This document shows, in pieces, positions 53,208 to 62,600 of a stretch of DNA of 64,000 nucleotides. The notes beneath the pieces were generated by a model. It was not told the DNA's origin, did not search any database, and saw nothing but the letters and a program-made list of their open reading frames with translations. Origin of the DNA: Oceanitalea stevensii (lineage in GTDB: Bacteria > Actinomycetota > Actinomycetes > Actinomycetales > Actinomycetaceae). The position numbers and the translations under genes were made by a program. The stretch spans positions 1-64,000 of the forward strand of contig NZ_JACSPO010000011.1 in the NCBI RefSeq assembly GCF_014837105.1, written 5' to 3'. Numbering within the stretch: the stretch's first letter is position 1; every line of letters starts with the position of its first letter.

Positions 53208-54251
53208 TCAGTGCGTGCGGTAGTGCTCGGCGAGCCGGGCGAGGCCCTCGTCGATGCTGACGGCCGGCTCCCAGCCGAGCACCTCGCGGGTGCGTCGTTG
53301 GTCGAACCAGTGCGCGGTGGAGAGCTGCTCGGCGAGGAAGCGGGTCATCGGCGGCTCGTCGCGGCCCGGGCGCACCGCCCACACGGCCTCGACCAGTCCC
53401 CCGGCCACCTTCGCCAGCCGTGCCGGCACGCGCCACGCCGGGGCCGGCGCGCCGGCGGCGAGCGAGATCCCGGAGATGAGGTCACCGATCGCGCGCGGCT
53501 CCCCGTTCGTCACGACGAGCGCCTGCCCGTGGGCCTGCGGCGCGCGCTCGAGCGCCGCGACGAGCGCGTCAGCCGCGTTGTCGACGTAGACGGAGTCGAC
53601 GAGCGCCGCGCCGTGGTCGAGCAACGGCAGCCGTCCGGCCCGCGCACGCTCGACGATCCGCGCGACGAGCTGCGTGTCCCCCGGCCCCCACACGAGGTGC
53701 GGGCGGACGGCGACCACGGCGAGGTCAGGTCCGTCGGCCTCCAGCGCCAGCAGCTCAGCCGCCGCCTTGGTCCGGGCGTAGTTGCCGCGCGCGTGCTCGG
53801 GCTGCGCGGGTCCGGCCTCCTCGCCGACGAGGGACCCTCCCGTGTGCGCGACCGACGGCGAGGACACCTGGACGAAGCGCCGCACCCCCGCCGCTCGTGC
53901 GGCCGCGAGCAGCGTGCGCGTGCCCTCGACGTTCACCTGCTCGTACTCGTGCCGCGGACCGCTCACCGAGACCTTCGCGGCGAGGTGGACGACGGCGTCC
54001 CGCCCCTCGACGGCGCGCGTCACCGCTGCGGGGTCGGTGAGGGACCCGAGCGAGTCGCTCGCCCCTTCGACGCCGGCGGGGCGCCGCTGGAAGGTCCGCA
54101 CGTCGTGGCCCGCGGCCACCAGTCGCTCCGCCGTCCGTCGGCCGAGCATGCCGCTGGCCCCGGTGACGAGGACGCGCAGCGCCTGCGGGGGCGCGGTCTC
54201 GGCCGTGGTGGCGGGGGCGTCGACGCGGCGGCGACGGCGCTGCCGGGTCAC
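53208..54251 (-). CDS. oleD: OleD, NADPH-dependent 2-alkyl-3-ketoacid reductase
   Basis: 347 residues from GTG 54251, overlapping the oleBC stop (GTGA). It is a short-chain dehydrogenase of the extended 3-beta-HSD type: VLVTGASGMLGRRTAERL (Rossmann), VHLAAKVSVSG, the active-site Ser/Tyr/Lys (VSSPSVAH and GNYARTKAAAE) and VRPHLVWGPGDTQLV. In olefin synthesis it reduces the 2-alkyl-3-ketoacid made by OleA to the beta-hydroxyacid. Gene order oleA-oleBC-oleD supports this strongly. Confidence 0.9.
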   Translation of the reverse strand: MTRQRRRRRVDAPATTAETAPPQALRVLVTGASGMLGRRTAERLVAAGHDVRTFQRRPAGVEGASDSLGSLTDPAAVTRAVEGRDAVVHLAAKVSVSGPRHEYEQVNVEGTRTLLAAARAAGVRRFVQVSSPSVAHTGGSLVGEEAGPAQPEHARGNYARTKAAAELLALEADGPDLAVVAVRPHLVWGPGDTQLVARIVERARAGRLPLLDHGAALVDSVYVDNAADALVAALERAPQAHGQALVVTNGEPRAIGDLISGISLAAGAPAPAWRVPARLAKVAGGLVEAVWAVRPGRDEPPMTRFLAEQLSTAHWFDQRRTREVLGWEPAVSIDEGLARLAEHYRTH

Positions 54252-56995
54252 GGCTCGCCCATCCGCCCGCCGGCCAGGGCCTTCTCGGCCCACCGGCCGA
54301 TGCGGCCGCGCTCGATCTTCGCGTTGTGCCGCACGTCGGTGGGTAGCTCCCGCACGCGCAGGACGGCCGCCACCGGGACGCCGCACGCCTCGGCGACGGC
54401 GCGGCGCACCGCGCTCATGAGGCCGGGAGTCGCGAGCGAGGCACCGGCGCGTGAACGGCGGTCCACAGCCGGGTCTGTCTCAAGGACGACGACGAGCTGC
54501 TGGGTCCCCGAGGGGCCCACACCCACGGCGGCCGCGCGCAGGACGCCGGGCACCCGCTCGGCGGCGTGCTCGACGGCCACGGGCGTGATGACGCCCCCGG
54601 GCGCCGTGACGACGTGCGACAGGCGCCCCTCGACCCACAGCCGCCCCTCGGCGTCGAGGTGGCCGACGTCGCCGGTCCGGTGACGGCCCGGGTGGTCGGC
54701 GCTGGCCTCCTGCGTCGCCCACAGTCGGTCGTAGGTGCGCTTGAGGTGCGGCGCGGCGACGAGGATCTCCCCCGTGACGCCGGGTGCGTCGGTGGGCTCA
54801 CCGGTGGCCGCGCCGTCGGCGTCGAGCGGGAGGATGGTGACCTGCGTGCCGGGGACCGGGCGGCCCACGCAGGTGCCGCTGCCCGCGCCGGGGACGGTGC
54901 CGACGCCGGCGACGGCGCGGCGGATCTCCTCGAGGTCGATGTCGGTGACCGGGAGGACCTCGGTCATCCCGTAGGGCGTGCGGGCGCTGGCACGGGGCAT
55001 GACCTCGGCGACGCGCGCGAGCAGCTCCGGCGGGATCGGCGCGCCCGCGGACAGGAAGAGCCCGACGCCGGAGAGCGCCTCGCGCTGCTCGGCGGACAGC
55101 TCCCCGGCGGTCGCGAGGACGTTGCGCAGGGCGGAGGGCGAGGTGAAGACGGCGGTCGCACTGCTCGCGCGGACCGCCTCGGCGAGCGCGGCGGCGGTGA
55201 GGGTGGCCGGCGCAGTGACGTCCATGTCGGGGACGACGGCGAGCGAGCCGAGCGCGGTCCCGAGCAGTGCGAAGGGCGCGAAGCCGGCGACGAAGGAGGA
55301 CTCGCGGCCCAGGTCGTAGGTCTCGGCGAGGGTGTCACGCATCCCGGCCAGACCGCGGTGGGTGTAGACGACGCCCTTGGCCGGGCCGGTGGAGCCGGAG
55401 GTGAAGAGGATGGCGGCGTCGTCGTCGGGTCCCGGCACGGGAGGCAGCACGGTGCCGGCGCGCTCGAGCTCGGCGCCGCGGGCGGTGAGCCCGGGGAGGG
55501 TGTCGGTGACGCCGAGCGCGCGGGCCTGCGCCGGCGGCAGCTCGCTCACGGCGACGCGGCGGCCGGGCCACGACAGGAGCCGCGCGCCGACGAGGCCGCG
55601 GTCGATGCCGATGACGACGTCCGGCGAGGCGCCGCGGATCGCGCGGCTCATCCCGCGCAGGCCCAGGCCCTGGTCGGCGATGACGGCGACGGCGCCGAGG
55701 CGCAGGCAGGCGAAGAGCGCGGTCGTGAGGTCGACGCCGGGGGTGACGAGCAGGCTGACGCGCTGCCCCGGCCGCACGCCGGCGTCGTGCAGGCCGAGGG
55801 CGAGGTGGCGCACGCGGGTGGCGAGGTCGCGCCACGTCACGGTGTCGGTGCCGCCGGGGTGGAGGGCGACGACGGCGGGCGCGTCGTCGTCGCGACGCTC
55901 GTCGAGGACCGCCGCGAGCGGGCGGACCGGAGCGCCGCCGGCCGGAGAAGTCCGGCTGTCGGCGGGGAGGGGGGCGCCGGTGGCGAGGGGGCGAGTAACA
56001 AGTGCGCTGTCGGCGGGGAGGGAAGCGCCGGCGGGGAGGGGGGTGGGGGCGGGAGCCGCGCCGTCGGGCGAGATCCAGCTGTCGGCGGGGAAGGTCGACC
56101 CGAGCCAGCGGGTGATTGTGCCGGCGACGTCGACGTCCTCGGCGAGGAGGTGGCCGGCGCCCTCGAAGCGGTGCACGTCGGCGTGCGGCAGGCGGCGCAG
56201 GAGGTCCTCGAGGTAGCGACGCTGGAAGACCGGGTCGCGCGGGCCCCACAGGACGAGGGCCGGCACCTCGAGGCGGGCCACGCCGTCGGCGATGGCGTCG
56301 AGCGCGGGGCGGCTCGGGTGGCTCGGGTCGGCGGGGATGTCGGCGACGAAGTCGGCGACTGCGCGGCGGTCCTCGTCGTAGGGCGCGAGGTAGGCGGCGC
56401 GCACCTCCCGGCTCAGCGGCGGGTGGGCCAGGGCGAGGGTGGCGCGCAGGAAGGTGCGGGTGCCGCTCGTCGCCCAGCCGTGCACGCTCGGGTTGCCCGC
56501 CAGCCGCAGCAGGGCGGGGATCTCGCCGTCGTCGTCGTGGTGGACGGCGGTGTTGGTGAGGACGACGCCCGCGAGAACCTCGGGGTGCGCGACCGCCCAG
56601 CCCAGGGAGACGACGCCGCCCCAGTCGTGCCCCACCGTGACGACGGGGCCGGTGAGGCCGAGGTGGTCGGTGAGCTCGCCGAGCTCGGCGACGCGGTCGG
56701 CGAGGCGCCGGAAGCGCCCGTCGCGCTGGGACCAGCCCATGCCGAGCTGGTCGACGGCGACGACACGCCAGCCGGCCGCGGCGGCCGCGGGCAGCAGGGA
56801 GCGCCACAGGTAGGACCACGTGGGGTTGCCGTGGACGGCGAGGAGCGTGCCGCGGGCCTCACCGGTGAGGTCGGGCGCGTTGTCGAGCAGGTGCCAGGTG
56901 ACCGGCGGGTCCTCCCCCGTGCCGGGGACAGTGACGCGGCGGCTCCAGCGAGGGTCGAGGCCGGGAAGCTCGGGCAGGTCGGTGCCCGCGCTCAC
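54248..56995 (-). CDS. oleBC: OleBC fusion: beta-lactone decarboxylase + beta-lactone synthetase
   Basis: 915 residues from GTG 56995, overlapping the oleA stop. Residues about 20-300 are an alpha/beta hydrolase of the haloalkane-dehalogenase type (HGNPTWSYLWR; nucleophile Asp124 in GHDWGG; His282 in GAGHLLAED), as in OleB. Residues about 361-915 are an AMP-forming ligase (FTSGSTGPAKGVVYTH; PYGMTEVLP; KIERGRIGRWAEKAL), as in OleC. OleC closes the beta-hydroxyacid to a beta-lactone and OleB decarboxylates it to the cis-olefin. The fused form is known from actinobacteria. The linker (about 301-360) holds three copies of a palindromic repeat that recurs between genes elsewhere in the window. Confidence 0.93.
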   Translation of the reverse strand: MSAGTDLPELPGLDPRWSRRVTVPGTGEDPPVTWHLLDNAPDLTGEARGTLLAVHGNPTWSYLWRSLLPAAAAAGWRVVAVDQLGMGWSQRDGRFRRLADRVAELGELTDHLGLTGPVVTVGHDWGGVVSLGWAVAHPEVLAGVVLTNTAVHHDDDGEIPALLRLAGNPSVHGWATSGTRTFLRATLALAHPPLSREVRAAYLAPYDEDRRAVADFVADIPADPSHPSRPALDAIADGVARLEVPALVLWGPRDPVFQRRYLEDLLRRLPHADVHRFEGAGHLLAEDVDVAGTITRWLGSTFPADSWISPDGAAPAPTPLPAGASLPADSALVTRPLATGAPLPADSRTSPAGGAPVRPLAAVLDERRDDDAPAVVALHPGGTDTVTWRDLATRVRHLALGLHDAGVRPGQRVSLLVTPGVDLTTALFACLRLGAVAVIADQGLGLRGMSRAIRGASPDVVIGIDRGLVGARLLSWPGRRVAVSELPPAQARALGVTDTLPGLTARGAELERAGTVLPPVPGPDDDAAILFTSGSTGPAKGVVYTHRGLAGMRDTLAETYDLGRESSFVAGFAPFALLGTALGSLAVVPDMDVTAPATLTAAALAEAVRASSATAVFTSPSALRNVLATAGELSAEQREALSGVGLFLSAGAPIPPELLARVAEVMPRASARTPYGMTEVLPVTDIDLEEIRRAVAGVGTVPGAGSGTCVGRPVPGTQVTILPLDADGAATGEPTDAPGVTGEILVAAPHLKRTYDRLWATQEASADHPGRHRTGDVGHLDAEGRLWVEGRLSHVVTAPGGVITPVAVEHAAERVPGVLRAAAVGVGPSGTQQLVVVLETDPAVDRRSRAGASLATPGLMSAVRRAVAEACGVPVAAVLRVRELPTDVRHNAKIERGRIGRWAEKALAGGRMGEP
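55943..56094. repeat. Three palindromic repeat units inside the oleBC linker
   Basis: Units at about 55943-55972, 55991-56022 and 56068-56094 share GCTGTCGGCGGGGA. Read on the coding strand they give PADS three times (residues 303-306, 327-330, 344-347), within FPADSWIS, LPADSALVT and LPADSRTS. The first shares CCCCTCCCCGCCGACAGCCG exactly with an intergenic unit near 22501-22520. All keep the reading frame. Confidence 0.85.
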
Positions 56996-58026
56996 CACTG
57001 CAGCTCGAGCATCGCCGTGTTGAGGCCCGACCCCACCCCCAGGCACAGCACCCGGTCCCCCGGAGCGAGGGAGTCCGCCTGGGCGGCGAGGGTCATCGGC
57101 AGCGACGCCGGGCCCACGTTGCCCCAGTAGCCGAAGGTGATCGGCACGCGGTCCTCGGGGAGGTCGATCGCGTCGATGACGGCCTTCGTGTACGGCGTGG
57201 AGATCTGGTGGGTGACGTAGCGGTCCATGTCGCCCCACTGGAAGCCCGCGCCGTTGTTCGCCTCGGCGAAGGCGGCGGTGACGAGCGGCAGACCGCCGTC
57301 GAGCAGGCCCTTGGTGTCGGTGAACATGCCGTCGAGGCTGCCCACGCACAGCTCGTGGTGCTCGGTGCCGGCGCGCGAGACGCCGCCGACGACGCGGTGG
57401 CCACCGGGGTGGAGGTCCGCGCGGCCGATGACGGCGGCCGCCGCACCACTGCCCAGGGTGAGGGAGGCGAACTCGCGACGGTAGTCCTCGCGGGTGACCT
57501 CGGGCCGGGCGAGGCGACGCAGGGTCGTCTCCTGGGTGCCGCGGGAGTCCTCGCTGTTGACGATGACGGCGTAGTCGATCTGCCCGGCGTCGATCATCGT
57601 CGCGGCGAGCATGATGCCGTTGACGAAGCCGAGGCAGGCGTTGGCGATGTCGAAGTTCACCGCCGAGGACGGCAGCGACAGCCCGTGGTGGATGCGCACG
57701 GCCACGGAGGGCTCGAGGTGGGTGCGCGTCACGGAGGTGTTGACGAGGAGCCCCACGCGGGCCGGGTCGACGCCGGCCTCGGCGAGCGCCTTGGCGCCGG
57801 CCTCGATGGCCGCGTCGTCGAAGCGCGTGCCCGGCTCCCACCACCGCCGTTCCACGACCCCCGAGACCCGCTCGAGGAGGTTGTCGGGAAGACGCAGCCG
57901 CCGACGCGTCGGCGCCAGCTCCTCCTCGAAACGCGACGACGGCACCCGCACGGGGGCCTCGATGTGCGTGACAGCAAGGAGTGCCGCGTTGGAGTAGCGG
58001 AAGGTCGCGTTACCAGCGGGAGTCAC
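56992..58026 (-). CDS. oleA: OleA, thiolase-fold enzyme for head-to-head acyl condensation
   Basis: 344 residues from GTG 58026. The thiolase-fold active site is complete: Cys131 in NACLGFVNG, His273 in THQIS and Asn303 in GYWGNVG, with Glu105 (THLEPS) at the position of the OleA general base. It condenses two acyl-CoAs to a 2-alkyl-3-ketoacid. It resembles FabH but lies at the head of oleA-oleBC-oleD, all joined by 4-bp overlaps. Products would be long-chain cis-olefins in the membrane. Confidence 0.93.
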   Translation of the reverse strand: MTPAGNATFRYSNAALLAVTHIEAPVRVPSSRFEEELAPTRRRLRLPDNLLERVSGVVERRWWEPGTRFDDAAIEAGAKALAEAGVDPARVGLLVNTSVTRTHLEPSVAVRIHHGLSLPSSAVNFDIANACLGFVNGIMLAATMIDAGQIDYAVIVNSEDSRGTQETTLRRLARPEVTREDYRREFASLTLGSGAAAAVIGRADLHPGGHRVVGGVSRAGTEHHELCVGSLDGMFTDTKGLLDGGLPLVTAAFAEANNGAGFQWGDMDRYVTHQISTPYTKAVIDAIDLPEDRVPITFGYWGNVGPASLPMTLAAQADSLAPGDRVLCLGVGSGLNTAMLELQW

Positions 58027-58101
58027 CAGACGACTTTATCCGGAGCACGTCGAGGGGCGCACACCGGGGGGAGGCGCCCCGCCAGTGGGACGGCTCACCC
58101 C

Positions 58102-58695
58102 TCAGCGGCGCTCCTGCGCGCGGTCGAGGAAGTACTCGAGCCAGAAGCGGGCGAAGGCGACGAGCACGAAGGCGCCGAGCGGTCCGGTGGCGAGGAAGAA
58201 CAGGCCGTAGAGGGTCCACTGACTCCCTCCCATGAAGGGGTTCCTCGCCATCCCGAAGGCACCGATCGCGCCGATGATCGCGACGATGAGCCCGAGCAGC
58301 GCGAGGACGAGGACGGCGACGTAGACGATCCGTGCGAGGCCGGGAGTGATCCGGCGGGTGAAGCCGAGGTCGGCGAGCCCGCCGATGGCGGAGGGGCGCT
58401 GCTGCGGCTGGGGGTAGCCCTGGCCGAAGCCCTGCCCCGGCCCGGCCTGCTGCGCCGGGTAGCCCGGCGCGTGCCCCTGCTGCTGCGGGTGGCCGGACGG
58501 CTGCGGGTAGCCCTGCTGCTGCGGGTAGCCGGGATAGCCACCGGGCTGCGGCTGGCCGGGAGCCGGCTGGGCCGGCTGGCCGCCGGCCGGCTGGGCGCCG
58601 GGCGGCTGACCGCCGGGCGGCTGGGCGCCCCAGGGCGCGGGCGGCGGGGGAACCGGGCCGTCCTGCGGCGCGTGCTCGCTGTGCTGGTCGGACAT
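58102..58695 (-). CDS. DUF4282-like membrane protein with Pro/Gln/Gly-rich N-terminus
   Basis: 197 residues from ATG 58695, with AGGGG upstream. The first 105 residues are low-complexity repeats of Pro, Gln, Gly and Tyr (YPQQQGYPQP, GGQPPGAQP). A conserved domain follows: LADLGFTRRITPGLARIVYVAVLVLAL, and a second helix ending in FARFWLEYFLD, typical of DUF4282. Function is unknown. It lies upstream of oleA on the same strand, 75 bp away. Confidence 0.82.
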   Translation of the reverse strand: MSDQHSEHAPQDGPVPPPPAPWGAQPPGGQPPGAQPAGGQPAQPAPGQPQPGGYPGYPQQQGYPQPSGHPQQQGHAPGYPAQQAGPGQGFGQGYPQPQQRPSAIGGLADLGFTRRITPGLARIVYVAVLVLALLGLIVAIIGAIGAFGMARNPFMGGSQWTLYGLFFLATGPLGAFVLVAFARFWLEYFLDRAQERR

Positions 58696-58809
58696 CGTGG
58701 CCCCTGACGTCGGCGGTGGAGACACCGCGAGCCTAGTGCCCGGTCCCCGGTTCCGGGCGAGGGGGCGTGGCAGCATGGGTCCACCCCGTCCGTACCCCTG
58801 GAGGTCCCT

Positions 58810-59526
58810 GTGCCCACGCCCCACATCGCCGCCGCCCCCGGCGACTTCGCCCCCGCCGTCCTCATGCCGGGCGACCCCCGGCGGGCGCAGCGCATCGCCG
58901 AGCAGCTCATGCCCGACGCGCGCCTCGTCAACGACGTGCGCGGCATGCTCGGCTACACCGGCACCGTGGACGGCAAGCCGCTGAGCGTCATGGGCTCGGG
59001 GATGGGCCAGCCCTCGGCGACCATCTACGCCACCGAGCTCTTCCGCGAGTACGGGGTCCAGCGCATCATCCGCGTCGGCACCGCCGGGGGCATCTCCCCG
59101 AAGGTCAAGGTCGGCGACGTGCTCGTGGGCCTGGGCGCCCACACCGACTCGGCGATGAACCAGCACCGCATCCCGGGGATCAACTTCTCCGCCGTCGCGT
59201 CCTTCGAGCTGGCCGAGGCAGCCGTGCGCGCCGCCCGTGAGCAGGGCATCGACCGCTACCACGTGGGCACGATCGTCTCCCGCGACCACTTCTACCTCAA
59301 GGTCCCCGGCCAGACCGAGGCGCTGGGGGCCTACGGGGTGCTCGGCGTCGAGATGGAGGCCGCGGCCCTCTACGGCGTGGCCGCCGAGCTCGGCCGCCAG
59401 GCGCTCACCGTCCTCACCGTCTCCGACCACCTCCTCGACGGCTCCCAGGACATGAGCGCCGAGGAGCGCGAGACGACCTTCCAGGGCGCCCTCTCCCTCG
59501 CCGTCGCCGCCGCCCTGAGCGAGTAG
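58810..59526 (+). CDS. deoD: Purine-nucleoside phosphorylase, DeoD type
   Basis: 238 residues from GTG 58810. Hallmarks of the hexameric phosphorylase are present: PGDPRRAQRIAEQ (phosphate), GSGMGQPSATIYATELF, VGTAGGIS, the nucleoside-binding GVEMEAAALYG and the catalytic Asp in VSDHLL. It cleaves purine nucleosides with phosphate to free base and ribose-1-phosphate. It is divergent from the DUF4282-like gene and followed by a large regulator gene on the same strand. Confidence 0.95.
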   Translation: MPTPHIAAAPGDFAPAVLMPGDPRRAQRIAEQLMPDARLVNDVRGMLGYTGTVDGKPLSVMGSGMGQPSATIYATELFREYGVQRIIRVGTAGGISPKVKVGDVLVGLGAHTDSAMNQHRIPGINFSAVASFELAEAAVRAAREQGIDRYHVGTIVSRDHFYLKVPGQTEALGAYGVLGVEMEAAALYGVAAELGRQALTVLTVSDHLLDGSQDMSAEERETTFQGALSLAVAAALSE

Positions 59527-59673
59527 CCCGGACGCCTCCCCCGCCGTCGCGCCTGGTCGGGTGACCGGCGCCGACGACGCCGTCCGTCCCCGACGCCGGA
59601 AATGCGACGTCGGGGACGGGCAGGGCTCCTAGACTGGCTGGCACGACGGGCGGTGACAGGGACGGGGGGTCCT

Positions 59674-62600
59674 ATGTGCGCGACAGCCGGCGAGCCGGAC
59701 GGTGCCGTGCGCGCGGTCCCCCGCGCCAGCACCGCCGCCCCGCAGGTCTCCGGCCTGCGCCGCCCCCAGCTGCTCCGGGCCCTGGACACCGTCGCCCGCG
59801 ACCGGATGGGGCTCGTCGTCGCCCCGCCCGGCACGGGCAAGACGACGCTGATGGCGCAGTGGGCCGCCGCCAGCGGCCTGCCCGTGGCCTGGTGCCGGCT
59901 CGACGCCGGGGCCACCCGCCGGCTCGTGCCCCTCCTGCACCGCGCCCTGGCCCCGCACCTCCCCCGCGACGACGCACCGGAGAGCCCCGAGCAGCTCGCG
60001 CTGACCCTGGAACGGCTGACCGGCCCGGTCCTCCTCGTCCTCGACGACCTCCACGTCCTCGCCGGCCAGCCCGCGGAGGCGGAGCTGGAGCAGGTGCTGC
60101 TCCTCGCGCCGCCGCAGCTGCGGGTGCTCATCGGCTCGCGGCGCATGCCCGGCTTCAACCTCGCCCGCAGCGAGCTCGCCGCCCTCGTCGTCCTCACCGG
60201 GGAGGACCTGCGCTTCCGCACGTGGGAGGTGGAGACGCTCTTCCGGCAGGTCCACCGCGCCCCGCTGCCCCCGCACGACACCGCCGCGCTCACCCGGTAC
60301 ACCCAGGGCTGGGCCGCCGCCCTCCAGCTCTTCCACCTGTCCACCATCGGCAGCCAGCCCGCGGACCGGCACCGGGCCGTCCACGCGCTCGCCGGTCGCG
60401 CCCGCTACGCGCAGGACTACCTCACCGCCCAGGTGCTCGCCGGCCTGCCGCCGGAGACCACCGCGTTCCTCGTGCGGACGTGCGTCTTCGACGCGCTCAC
60501 CGCCGACCGGTGCAACGCCCTCCTCGGCACGACCGACGCGCAGCGGACCCTGCGGGACCTCGTCACCCGCCAGGCCCTGACGACGACGACGGACGGCGGG
60601 GAGACCTTCAGCTACCACGAGGTGCTGCGCCGCCACCTCGAGACGGCGCTGCGCGAGGAGCTCGGTCCGGCGGGCACCGCCGAGTGGTACGTCCGCGCGG
60701 CGGCGATCCTCGAGGAGGAGGGCGACCTCGTCGAGGCGCTGCGCGCGCGGGCCCGCGCCGAGGACTGGCCGGGCGTGCGCGCACTGCTCCACGAGTCCGG
60801 CGAGCGGGTGTTCGCCTCCCCGCACCAGGCCCGGTCACGCGACCAGACGTGGGCGGGCCTGCTGCCGGCCTGGCTCACCGCCTCCGACCCGTGGTGCTGC
60901 CTGGCCGACGCCCGCCGCCTCCTCGGGGACGGGCGTCTGGACGACGCCGCCGCGGCCGCCGAGCGCGCCCGCACCCAGTTCACCGACGCGATCGCCCAGA
61001 AGCTGTGCGACGAGCTCCGGGCCGACATCACCGCCTGGCGTGGCGGCCCGGTCCCGCCGCGGCCGCGCTGGCCCGACCTCCTCCTCGCCGCCACCCACCG
61101 CCACCCGCTCGACGTCGCCCGCCGAGCCGCCGCGGCCGAGGACCCGGCCGTCCGGGCGGTCGCGGGCTTCGCCCACCTCCTCGGCGGGGACCGCCGGGCG
61201 GGCAGCAGGGAGCTGCGCACCCTCGCGGAGCAGCCGGAGGGCACGGCCCCGGGCCTGGCCCTCGCCGCGCGCCTGGTCCTCGCGACACTCGGGACGATCG
61301 TCTCCGGTGGCGTGGGCAGACGCACGGAGGTGCGCGCCGGCCCCCTCAGCTCACCGCAGTCCTCGCCCTTCGACCAGATCTACCTCGATGCGGAGCACCA
61401 CGGACTCACCTGGCTGGCCCGTCTCACCTCGGCGATCGCCGTCGCCGGGCACGGGGGCGACCGCCGTCCGATGGCCGCCGTCATCGGGGACCTCGATGCC
61501 CGCGGCGACCGGTGGGCGGCCGCGATCGTCGCCCTCGTGTGGTGCTTCATCCGGCTCCCGTCAGGGACGGTCGACTCCCGCACCCTGGACCAGCTGCGCC
61601 GCCGCCTGCGCGAGCTCGACGCCGGTGTCCTCGAGGCGTGGGTGAGCGCGATCGGCGCGCTGCTCGCCGCGGCGCAGCAGCTGCCAGACGCTGCCGAGCT
61701 GGCCCGCCAGGCGGAGGCGCACTCCCGGTCCGCCGGCGTCCCGGGCGCCTCAGCCATCGCCTACGCCGCCCTGGCCGCGGCACGGGCGGAGGACCGCGAG
61801 GAGCTCCTCACGCTCGCACGGACCACCGCCAGCACCACCGGCCTGGACTGCCGTCCGTGGGCCTGGCTGCCGGACATGTCCCCGTGGTCGCACGAGCCCG
61901 CCGGTCCCCGGCCCACCGCGCCGAGCCCCGACACCCCCGCGCCCCCCACGCCACCCTCGGCCGCCACTCCCCCGGCAGACCCCTCGACGAGCGGTCCCTC
62001 GGCGGCCAGCCCTCCCGAGCCGGGCTCACGTCCCGCCCCCGTCCTCACCGTCCGCTGCTTCGGGGAGCTCCAGCTGCTCGTCGACGGCCGGGTGCCCGAC
62101 CTCAGCGGGATCCGTCCCCGCGCCCGGACGGTGCTGCGCTTCCTCGCCGTCCACGCCGGGCGCCCGGTCCACCGCGAGCTCATCGCCGACGCCCTGTGGG
62201 GCGAGCTCGACCCGGCGGCGGCGATGCACAACCTCCAGGTGAGCGTCTCGAGCCTGCGCGCGGCGCTCGAGCCGGGCGTGCCCGGCCGGCACAGCCGGAT
62301 CGTCGTCCGGGACGGCGAGTCCTACATGCTCGCCCTGGGCCCGGGCTCCACGAGTGACGTCGTCGAGGTCGACGAGGCGCTGTCCGCGGCCGCGAGGGCC
62401 GCCCGCCGCGGCGACGTCACGGGCCAGCGCGCCGCGCTCAACGCGGTGCTCGCCGTGTACGCGGGGGACGTCCTGCCCGAGGAGGGCCCCGCGGACTGGC
62501 TCGTGCCCACCCGCGAGCGCTACCGCACCCGGGTGGCGGAGGCCGCCGCCCTGCTCGCCGAGCTGGCCCTCACCGCGGGCGACCACGCCGAGGCGGTGCG

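Noticed and set aside
56992..58026. Annotation as FabH (ketoacyl-ACP synthase III)
   Set aside because: Same fold, but the Glu at the OleA base position and the oleBC-oleD neighbours identify OleA.
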